Source: Gyrodactylus bullatarudis
Taxonomy: Eukaryota; Platyhelminthes; Monogenea; Gyrodactylidea; Gyrodactylidae
Length of the DNA stretch: 64,000 nt
Assembly (NCBI GenBank): GCA_012064415.1
Contig: SSNU01000051.1
Location: forward strand, 555,021 to 619,020
Direction: 5' to 3'
Below the pieces are notes generated by a model. It saw only the letters and a list, made by a program, of their open reading frames with translations. It was not told the DNA's origin and did not search any database. The position numbers and the translations under genes are program-made. This document shows, piece after piece, positions 23,001-35,000 of this stretch. How positions within the stretch are numbered: position 1 is the first letter of the stretch; each line of letters starts with the position of its first letter.

Positions 23001-26000
23001 ATCGTATCTTCGTCCACTTTATTCTTGAATGATTAATTGAATTCGTATTGTACAGAAAAAAAACAAGTGTGTATTTATGCTTTCGAGTCAAGCCAATATT
23101 ACTATTAATAATAATACAAACTTGTTACGAGAACCTTGCTAGATATATATGTACATTATATTCTGAATGTACTAAAATGTGTATTAGTACCAGTTGTACA
23201 TGGCGAACAGAAAAAAAGATGAGATTTCTAATTACAAGAGAAGCTTCCATGGAAAATTTCTTTTTTTTATGAATCTAAAATATTTATATATTCAATACAG
23301 TACAAACGAGCAAGTGAGCGCGCGCTTTCTGAGAGAGAGGAAAATCTAGATGAATCACCAGAATAAAAACCCTGTTCCACTTTCTCATTGACTAGCTAGC
23401 TTCAGTTAGTTTTGTTCTTTTTTTTCAATAATAAAATTATTTAGATGAAGAAAAAAATCAAATTCATCGTTATAGAAAAGAAAAAAAAGTGTAGTTAGTA
23501 GATTGGTGGGATTTTCCTTTCATCGACAACTTTACAAAACACTCAATATTTTTCTATCAATTACAATGCAGAAATTACAGTGTTTTTAGACCTACTAGTA
23601 AATTGTGGTGGTCACCGGTAATTACCATGTCCATTAGAGATCTTTCTTGCTAATAAAGCTTCAAGGGGGTTTTTCAATGAAAACAGTAATAGAATCATGT
23701 TAAGATCATTTCTGTCAAATTTTGTTATACAACTATGCCTACAAGAGTATTTAGGGAAAATGGCCAATGCATGACTATGCATGGGTTTGCAAACGAATTT
23801 TCATTTATTTTAGATCTCACACATCATTGTTATCGAAATTATATGTGGAAATTTCACGGAAATCTTTAATTTAACTCACGAGGTGGCAGATGTTTCGTCC
23901 TCATCAAGACTCGTCAGTACACCATGGTCAGGATTCGAAACGGGTTCTCGAACGTTGTGACGCTTCTAACCACTAGGCCAAAACCCCCGTTCATCTCCTA
24001 TTACTCAACACTACCTTCACACTGGTTGTTAGTTTAACCCTCAAAGTCCCAGAGAATATTTTTTCATGACTCGAATTCAATCTTTTGTCTAGCCTATGGT
24101 TTGTGGATACAGTTGATTTAATCACCCATTTTTTGATCCAAAAACAGGTTATCTTTGGATAGAGTTCAGGCGATTGTACATTTGAATTCTGCAGGTATGA
24201 TTACTCGATAAAAGTTATCTTACTTTTTATCTATAACCCTGGCAAGTAGGTTTTTAAAAAATCTTTTTAAACAAAAATTAATTTTTCGAAAAGAATCAAC
24301 TCTCTTTAAATTAGTATAGCGCGATTTTGACAAATGATAAAGCCAGGAGATTAATAAATTTCCTATCGAATGGGGGTGGTAAATAAAGTATTTTCTGAGG
24401 CTTGAATGGGTTGTTAAAATGACGTGTGATTGAACTATGACTGTGGAAACTACTGTGGGTTAACTACACTCTGCTAGTGATGAACAAATTATTTTTTTCG
24501 GCGAATATCAGCATTTAATCAATTCAAATCTTCAAAATTCATTTGATTTCAACACTGAAATGACCCCCGGTTTCTTCCATATTCCAGAAAGGCATAGGAT
24601 ACATTAAGAGTATTCTCCCCAGTAGAAGAAAATCGAGAATGCACTAAATCCCTCTTGAATCCATTCTTCCTTCTTTTTAATTCCTCTTATCAATAATTAT
24701 AATGCCACCACCCCCCAAAATCATTATTGAAGATGCACTCTCAACCTTCCCCGTGAATGTGGTCATCACAAATTCGAATAGGAAGAAGATGATTCCATTC
24801 TCTAAAAACGGAACTAACCATCTTGCCCATAAATCCTAAAGTTGATCTGTATATCTTTTTTAAAACTGTTTATCATGATATGGGGTATTAGTCATTGGGT
24901 TGCCAAGTAGAAATTCGTTTGTCTCCTCTCTCTCTGGTTTTTATTAATTCTGACAACCCAATATATTTTCAAAGACTCAATCAAGCATTTCACGGTTTCC
25001 ATTTCCAGAATTCAATGCTACCAGGCTAGCAGTGTTTTTTCCACCCTTTCTAATTGAGTTTAGAGCCAAACGAAAATTAAGCTTGGCTATATTATCTTTT
25101 AAACAACTTTTTGATAAAATACAGACACGTCAACCTATGATTGTTAAAAGTTTTATTCTCTCAAGAAACATATTTATATAGTATATTTTCAATTGAATTT
25201 ATCATCTAAGAAAGAGTTATGAACTATACTGTACATAAAGGGTCTTTTTACCTACAGTAACATATTCCCTCTTGATTCCAGCCAACATTGATGAAGAAAG
25301 GGATTTTGATGGTGAAAAAAATTTATTTTAGCTTACCCATAAATTGCCCAGTATTTTTACATAAATTTTTTCACATTCCCTCATCTGAATCAACCTGTCA
25401 AATACTTCCCTTTCCAGAAAGAAAATTAGTAAATAAGCTTAGCATTCAGCTAGTGTTAGTTAGCTATAATAACCAATAATACTTGATGTAATAATTTCAA
25501 ACTAGTTGGACAGGACTGTATTATGCTTAGTTTAGTGTCTGAAATTTCGTTACATTCTTGACCAGCCAGCTACATTTTGCAATTTTCCTCCCTTGGTTCA
25601 TGGAGGAAAAATTGTTTTTCCTCATGTTTAAATAAATAATTCCTATAATCTGTAATAATAATCTTTGACGCGTTTATCTGTTTCCTAATTTGAAAGTTGA
25701 GACAAGTTAACTGTTCCTTTTCCGTTTACCCATATTCGAACTCGAGAATAGAGATTTTAAAGTCCCTCGGTGCCAATGGTTTGATATGAAATTACAATTT
25801 TCACTAGAAAATCATTAATTTTCTTTCGATAGTCAGGTACACAAATATCTTTTGGATCCTATTATGAAATAGGCTAATTTCCAAAATTAAGTTATTTTAC
25901 GAATTTCGACAATACCCCCACTTTTTCCACCTTTGAGCTGAAAAATTTATCAGTTTAAAGTAATTGCCAACCCCCCGTTTATCTTTATTCAAATTTTAGA

Positions 26001-29000
26001 ATCTTTCTCGCTTTATTAGTTTGACGAATTCCAGGCTTAATCCAAATTGAGAATTTGCAAATTTTGGTTTTTTTGTGAGAATAGTGTGAACCAGTCTCTC
26101 GGTACTTGAAAGGGTTAACATGAGAAAGATTAATTTTCCAGGAAATCTTTGGTCTTGTGAATTTTTCCAAGTTGGCAGTACAAATTATAAAAAACTCAGT
26201 TTATGATATTGTGACCGCATATCAAAGTGCATTGACGTAATAGTAATCACCATGACGAAATATAATTTTCCCATAGCGGAATTTCTTCATAAAACCTACC
26301 TGTATCTTTTGCCAGCAGTGTGAATTTTTTAGAAGAAAGCGAGGGTTTGAAGAAACATATAAAATTAACATTAAGCACTGTATATATGATGAATAGAATT
26401 TCATCTTTTGTTCTCAGAATTTTCTGATAACCGAGAAAAAGTTGCTATTTTCTTTGAGAAATATTTCCTCTGAGTTTCTGCCCTACTAATCTCTGACATC
26501 AAAATTGAACAAATTTTGAATTTTATCAAATTTATATATTTTTTCTAGTGACATTAGCATTTGCAGATAAGGTAGGCCAAAGAATTCATGATATTTAGAA
26601 ATTTGAGTCAATAAAATTCAGTACACCTAGGAATAGTCCTGAATGAAAACAGATTGTACAAAATTGTAACCATAATTTCAAAATTAATATCATTCAGCAC
26701 AGGGAGAACTAACCATAATTGCAATTATTAAATTTCAACACAGGAAAAAGTGACCATAAATACAATAGTTAAACTATCACAATTTCCGACTCTGGTCCTC
26801 AGAAAACATTCAAAAAACAACAGTTAAGACTCTTAAAGTACAAAAGCTTGGCGATATTTTATTTGTCAACAAATCCCTTAAATTAAATTATTTTTCTTTC
26901 GGTAAAAGTTTATAAAGAAAGGGGAAAACACTCTCTTCCTCTGTGTGTGCATTAAACAGTAGGCAGTTTACGTTTCTTGGAACTAGATCGTAAACTCTTT
27001 CACTGGAGCGTACATTGCGCTCTGAATTTGTACACATTTTTGTATTTTTTTCCTGGGTATTCTTTAAAAATAAAAAAAGGGGAGTGGATTATCAAGAGGG
27101 GAAGAGCGCGCGTTCTTTCATTCTAGTTTTTTTTTGCTCTAGAACCGTAAATATGTATTTTATATATACAGGTATATTTATCTATATAACTGTACACTTG
27201 GGAACAAATTAAGATCAAGTTTTTCTTCTACTTCTTTCATTAGCCAAGTCCCATGAAGGAAGAAGAATGAAAAACAAATTGGTTGATAGTGAATGAGTCA
27301 TCTGGTAGAGTCAAAAGTGAATCAAGAAAAATAGAACTTAATTCCACTTTGAGAGGGGAAAGAAGAGGGGGACCTCTTCTATCTCTCCCCTTTTTAATCT
27401 TGGTTCCTTTATCTTGAGATTAACAAAAAAGTGGTACATGGAGAGAGATGTATTATGCGTGTACCGTGTGTTGTACAGCAAGTTGGGAATAAAAAAGCTT
27501 GATTCAATAAGGATTATATACTTTTTACTTAATAATAAATACAAATAAGAGTGCATAAAAACTTGACCATTGCCAATCTCGCTTTCCCTGCCTTCAAGTT
27601 AAATGAATAAGCCTTCTTTATCTAACCTATACGTACGCACACACACAAACTTGGAGAAAAAATCGAATTTTTCAAATTTAAACTTCCGATCTTTTTGAAT
27701 TTTTATGGTGATTTCAAAGAAACAATGGATACTAGGCTGGGGTGATATTTTTTTCTCCGAACAACTCACGAGAGGACTTTTCTGATAAATTTTAGTACTC
27801 AGATCATCTTTTCCATAATTTTAAAGCGTGAAAGTCATTGCCCATTTTTCCCACAATATCCCACGGACATGATAAAATAACGAAACTAACCATGAAGTCC
27901 CTTATGATGACAAGATTACTATTTTGAAGATAAAACTTGAGAAACTCATTGAATGGCCAAGATATTCCTGATTTTAATGATTGCGTAGTAAAAATTCATT
28001 GAAAATTGAGCGGCGATTTAAAAATTTTTGGATTTTTAAAACTGAATGACATTAAAGAGAATCATTTTCGACACACTCTTCAATACAAAATAATACTTGG
28101 AATTTATAGTTCTATCAGAAAAGTTGGTCCTAATATGAGGTTAAAAATTTCACCCTAGCCTAGTGGATACCAACAGCAATCCACTGTCAGATGACAAAAA
28201 CAATTTAATTCAAAGTTTAATCAGTTATTCTGATCCCTCTTATTCACATTTCGAACTGGAGGACTGAAAAGAAGGATATTTTTCAATTTTAACCATTTCT
28301 TTATTGTTTCGAAAATGCGCAATGAATAAATGTTACAATCAGTTCGAACCCCTATTTTTAGAATTAGATTCTAGGATCACGATTAGATCTACGGAGTCAG
28401 CACAAATTTCATGGTGTAATCAGTATCCTTTTCTAATCGTGATTCTGAAAAACGACATGATATTTTCTCACATTGAAATCACCAATCATTTTCAACTCAA
28501 AGTTCCTAAAGATAGGAATTTGGCGCTAATTTGAAATATGAAATTTTATTTTCTTCCTCTGGTAAAAGTGTTTCTAGATTTCACAAGTTCTTCATCAGAT
28601 GAAAATATCCTCAACTCCCATCTTCAACTAGGTGTTCTTAAATATTTTAATTATAATTTTGAGTATTTTCACTTTTCACGGGGTCCCTCGATACGCCTAA
28701 AACTTTAATGCATCAATATCTGATTTTTAAATTACCTAGAAAATTTTGTTTTGGTTTCGTTCTCTTAATCTTGGTAAAAACCATAATTATTACTCTTATC
28801 TACGATAAAATTGTACTTTAAATTAATTCGAAAATTTTCCCTTATCAAATTATATTGCTATTTCGTCAGAGATATTAAAATTTTCTCCATATTTTTTATG
28901 ATCCGGATAAAAAAATATTATTTATTCAAATTACACATGGAGAACGTTCATGTGAGTGTGTAGGGGGACATTTGAAAGAATCTAGTACAAGTGAACTTCA

Positions 29001-32000
29001 GTTCAACCCCATCCCTACTTAATATACTGAACTACTATAAAAATCCCTGATTACATATGATAATAATAATTGTTTGAATAATTAAACTATAAAAAAAAGA
29101 TTGTGGCTGAGGTTTCTCTCTTGTATTTTTAAGAGGTCAACCAACTTTCTTACATTACTAAGGAATCATTGTGTTTAATTCCCTATTGATATGTGTGTAC
29201 GACGCCGTTTTTCTTTATCAATGTCAATTTCTATTATTGTATAATAATCAATTACTCCTAAAGATTGAGAATTTATGAAAAATAAAATATTTCTTTCTTC
29301 TAGAAATTCTTTATGCGTCACAGCCTGACAGATTCCAAACTACAAACAGCTTGTCCAACTGGTGGCAAATGTTCCGTCACCAAAGGAAACCGAGGAAAGT
29401 GTCAACAGTGTCGGTTCAAGAAATGCCTTGAAATTGGCATGTTCCTCAAAGGTGAGCAGAAATACATTACTCTCATGAATAATCAATGATTAATAATTGG
29501 GCCTCAGAAATAGAACCAAATAAATTAAAATTCAAGGGATTTTGAGAACTTCACCGTAAATTCTTGCAAATGTTTTTAGTATTAAAATCTTGTGTCATCA
29601 AAATTTCTGATTGAAATAAAATCACCGTCCAATCGTTATATAGCGCATAATTTACAAAATAAATCCTTTTAGTTAAAATTATGAAGGAATAATTTTTAAC
29701 GTACCAGCTGCTTACACGATGAAAAATGCTAGCTCTATATCAGAAATCTAGTTTGTTTGAACTTATAAGATATTTCTAGAATTGAAAAACATCAATATTT
29801 TTGAGTATTTTGATTAGAAAGGTTTTCGGCAGAATGTCAGATAGGTGTATTGCTTGGGACCTGGCCGTCAGAGAACTTTCAAATGCATACTTTCATTTCG
29901 TCTTGGATAAAAATATCCGAGATTCTGTAGGCTCATTTCTCTTTAGGACAACGCGAAACCCCATTACAGAAAAGGGATTAAAACTTTTTTTCAGGAGGAG
30001 CACTTTGATTTCATAGGTTATTTCCCTAATAGTCTTTATCTTGCTCCGTCTGATCATCCCCAATTCAAATCTCTAGAACCTTTTCTCAAGGTCAAAATTT
30101 CCCAAATCAAAAGATGTGGTAGAAAATGGATTTAATCCCCTTTTTCAAATCTTAATTTGAAGAATTCAATGCTTATGGGATTATAAAACTAAAATATCTT
30201 TAGAAGACATGTCTTTATTCATCAGGAAACTAATTTCACTGATATCCAATTGATCTCTCTCAAGTTTTCTTTCAATAAAATCAGTTTTTGTAATCAGTCC
30301 CATTACTTATCGCACAACCTAATAGTTGAAGAATATTATGCTCTGCGACATTTCTAGATTGTATCTGTTTGAGTAGTTCCAAGACTTGAGAGGAAATGTA
30401 AATTCTATAGATGGCTTACTCAGGTCAGCTCGTGAATTTACCACCAAAAGATCCCCTCTGATTGGCCGAAATAAAAGTCCCATCCTAAATCGGTGCAAAC
30501 CAACTTTTATGTACTCTGGCAAAAGGTACTAGTTTCAAAAGCTATTATTATACTTCAAAAAGATGGAATAGAATATTTCCTATTCTCTTACTTTTCTACA
30601 GTTCCAGTTCCTACAGAGTTTATGTGTATTTCTTTTTCCAAACAAATCCAGAATAGTTCTCTTTCTTCCTTATTTTTTATAGCATCTCCTCTTTTGTTTC
30701 TTACACCTTCCTGCTTAATTTCCCATTAAAAACTAGTAATAATAACAACACCAACAGCAAAAGGGGAGTTTAGATCTTGAAATATATCCCCAATCTGAAA
30801 GATTCTCAACACTACCCCCCTCCCTTTCACTTGCTCCACACATCTCTCACCTTCCCCCCCTCCTGAAAATTGCTTGATTTATGATTCCTTAACCTGTAAA
30901 CATTCATTAGTTTTTATTTTATTGGAATCTGATCTCCCTGTAATGTGGGAAAAACAAGGGGTGGTGGTAGTGATATGGAAGCTATTATTATTATGAATCA
31001 GCTTTTTATTTATCTAGAGAAACAAGGTTTAAAAAAATATAAAAAAAATTATGATAAATTTTTATAACCATTTCTACAAACATTTATTTTTATTTCCAAA
31101 AAGTGCATATAGAAATTATTCCAATTTTCACAAAATCATCTCATTTTAGCTTTATTTTCTACGATTTTTGTCAGAAATTCAAAAGTCTACTGTAAAACAG
31201 ACTGTTATGAGGGTCCAGACTTGTAATCTATTCAACATTTCTTATCAGATTAATCCTTGATCAAGTTTGGACCAAAGTCCCTTCCGATAACTTATATAAC
31301 TTGTTGAAAAGTTTAAAAAATCGTAAAAGTTTGTTAGAAATCATAGAAATCGGTAAAAAGTGGCTTTCTCTGTTTTAATAATATTTTATTCAATTTCAAT
31401 AAGTTTATCTGTTCGAATTCAAAATGGAGAAAAATTTTCGTTCTTTATAAAAGTATTTTTGAAAAAAAGTTCTTTCCACATCTACTATAGCCTATCAAAT
31501 AATTATTCTGTCCAGGATTTGTTTCATATTTTGAATATTCAACTCTCAGCGAATCCAATTATAGGCGGATTGTGTAAGTAGCCAGAGACAAAAAAAGAAA
31601 ATGATTCAACTAATACCTGAGTAAGTGAAAAGGCTTACTTAGATAGTTACTTGGGTGAGAATTTATCTTTTATCAGGTACAGAAGAGTAAGGAAAAATCA
31701 GTAGAAAATGAGGAAATGGAAAAATCGCAAATTTACTGCCCTTTCGATACCATAGCTAGACGAAGAAAGTTTCAGACTTAATTCTCTCACAAAATTACTT
31801 AAAATGTGATGATAAGAAACATTTACTAGGACAAAATTTTATGAAAATTTTCTCTTACACATAATTTCATCAGGGTCTGATTTATTTTGAAATTCCCATC
31901 TACTGGTGAGTAATTTAGAGTGAAACTTTGCCAATGAAGGGATTTATTTGCAAGTTTATTGTTTCGAAGACTCAATTAATGTCAAAAAGGATATCTTTTA

Positions 32001-35000
32001 AATTTCATTCGATCTTATTACAAAATAACCTAAATATTAAAGATCTAAGGTAAAAATGGGGTTGAAAATTGCCCCATTTTCACGAGACTCTTGATGGAAC
32101 TCTTGATTTCATGCATAAAAAATATACCTTGTTTTGGATTAACTATTTAGCTTCTACGGAAATTAATCTTATTATCTCTAAACATTGATAAGTTTAATAA
32201 TTTCAATAATTCAAAAAGAATCATGAATTAAGGAATTCTACTTCCTTCGGTAAAAGTTCAAATATCTATGGCATTCTTATGCCTGGCTAGCAAAAATATA
32301 GCATGATAGCAAACTTAGATAGTTTGTGAAATAATTATGAAAAAATGTTTCGAAATCATTGGAGAATGTCAATTTGAACACAGAGGTCATATATGACCTT
32401 TGGTATCGAAAGGGTTAATAACTTGTGATCCAGAAAGGTAATCCTACAAGTGTAGTATGGACCAACATTAGAAAGACAAATTAAAATAAATTTCTCTTTT
32501 TTTCAGATCCAGATTCCCAAAATGATGTTGATATATCGAATATACCTTGTCGAGTATGCGGAGGGAGGTCTTCGGGGTTCCATTTCGGTGCTCTCACCTG
32601 TGAAGGATGCAAGGTTAGTTGGAGTCATTTTCCTAGCCCTTGAAGTTTCATAAGATCATTCCTATGGTCATGGTCTTTGAACCTTCATACAACTTAAATG
32701 AAAAAATATTCAAAAAGTTTCAATTGATCTGATTAAAAAACAACTTGGATATTGAAGATTTTGCCCCATTTTCAAGAGACTCTTGATGAATCTACCAATT
32801 GATTTCATTGATATAAAATAAACCTAGTTCTGAATTAGATAAAGTTGATATGAAGTTGGGAATCTATGATTTTTACATCAAAAATTCGAATATTTTAAAT
32901 ATTTTTGGGATTCCTACTCATTTTGCACACTTTTATCAGCTGAAGAAAAAAAACCTTAAAAGCAATTATTTTTATGAAAAATATGGCCATGAATTGATTT
33001 TCTTGTCTAGTCTTGATCCTGAAAAACATCTTTTTATCAATAATAATTTTCAGCTCAAAGCTCGAAAAAATGGGATTTTGGCGCCAAATCGAAATTCGAA
33101 AAATGACCATATTTTTCATAAAAATAAATCTTTTTTAAAATTTTTTCTTCAAATGGTTAAAGGGGGAAACATGAGTAGGATTCCAAAAAAACAAATTCTA
33201 ATTTTTGATGAAAAAATCGAGATTTCTGTAAAAATCCTAGATTCCCAACTTCATATCAATTAGCTCTATGTTCAGCTACTATGGCGATGAGTCTTATCAT
33301 GTCTGAAATTTAATAATTTCGATCACAAAGTATCATGAATTTAGGAATTCTACCAAAAATATGGCATGATAGCAAACTTGTTTAGTTTTTGATATAAAGA
33401 ATCATGAATAAATTTTTTTCGTTGGTCATTTTACGGAACCTGATCCAAAACTACCCAACTTCAATTCAGTAGGTTCGTTTTCCACAATTCAAAATCAAGA
33501 AGATTGCCCATTTGAAAGCACCAAGTAATTAAAATTTCTTGGCGTCAAATCGATTAGGAACTTCTCGGGAGTCGAACCACTTCACTCTACGACCACACAT
33601 GTTTATCCTTTTGATTTCAGTTTTTCAACTATTGCATAAAATCAACAAATATCCTCTCTCTTATTGTTTAATACATCTTGTATGTGTGATACAAGAGGGA
33701 ATTAAAAATGTACTTTAAATCGTCAGGTTTCTTACGATAAAATTCACACTTGTAAACTACTGCAGCAATAATAATTACAATACATGTATATATTTAACCC
33801 AATACTAATATATTGGCTCTGCTGCTAAAGAATATATATCTAAAGAATAAGATAAAACCTCTTTTCTCTCTTGATAAATCAATTGTACCTGAATTAACCC
33901 TTCATACCCTATTGTTTCTCAACGGATTTAATTTGAAAAAAAATTCACCTATCGTTATGCTACAAGAAAATTTTTCCAACTCACCATGATAGGTATTTTT
34001 CCATAGGCTAACCAAAGTTGCTTACTTATAATAAAATTTATTAAAACTTTAGTATTCTCAGCCATTGGTAATTTTAGATAATTTCTACTGAATCCGGTAC
34101 TTATATTTTGAAAAATTATTTAGTGATGTCGTAGGACAGTTTCATTCCTAATCAAATTGATAATATTCGAATAATTTTCTTCAAGGGATTCTTCCGACGA
34201 ACTGAAGGGACAAATGCACGCCTTGTTTGTGTTGGCGGACAAGATAACTGCGCCATAACACCAAGAAGTCGAAATGCATGCAAGAGTTGTCGTTTCAAAC
34301 GGTGCATTTCAGTTGGAATGTCAAAGGTTGGGAGTAGAATTGGACGACAGCCCAATGCCGTCAAGTATCATTGCGCCATGGAGATAATGCAGCTTCAGGT
34401 AATGAAAAATGTTTTAGCCTCATCAAACCCTTCGCCCGCAAACAACCACAGTGATCATCAATTGACGAATCGATTTCAAGAATTATCCGAAAATCCATCT
34501 AGAAACGATAACTGGACTCTTGGCCAACAGCAAATCAATCAAGATGAAAACCATTGCGTAGGTTTTCAACTTTATCACATTGCGCCTTCGAAGGTAACTC
34601 AAGTAACTAAATATCATTAATTTATTACAGGTTAATAAGTCCTTACGTCGACGGGCTGGCTCATCACTCTCTTCAACATCTGAGGGTCGATCCGCTAAAG
34701 AACTCCGACTAGATAATGATTTTAATTTCTCCAATAACAGCGGGAGGAAAAATGACACTGAGAACACTGACGTCTACAATCCTGAGGGGAGAGTTGTCTT
34801 TAACCAAACACAAGAAGATGATCCCTGTAACAATCTTGACCATGAGAGTTCCAATCAGACAGAGGCCTTTTTCAATCATATCCTTCACCAAGTAATATTA
34901 TTAAAGTTGCATAACTACTTTAAAGTAAATATGTTATTTTTAGCCTGAAATATTTCACAATTTTCATGAGAGTCAACATCAAATCGATGCATTGAACGGC

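Larger units (their letters stand above)
21002..29303 (+). other. 8.3-kb first intron of the nuclear receptor, repeat-filled
   Basis: This intron splits DBD1 between its two zinc fingers. It contains a foldback element (21040-21740), a short AAT microsatellite near 22232, a tRNA-headed SINE with hammerhead-like core (23876-23990), dispersed repeat copy 2 (24204-24460) and another dispersed repeat (27780-28150). FB1-like internal sequence lies near 28340-28620. I support no exon here. Confidence 0.7.

Noticed and set aside
29801..30016. 71-codon frame that resembles part of a mobile-element protein
   Set aside because: I could not match it to any family block and no repeat ends were seen.
32850..33263. 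137-codon open frame
   Set aside because: It spans the FB1 foldback copy end to end. A frame also exists on the other strand, as expected in a palindrome.
33545..33605. Possible tRNA gene (B-box-like GGTTCGACTCC on the minus strand)
   Set aside because: No acceptor stem or proper A box could be paired. At most it is a SINE fragment.
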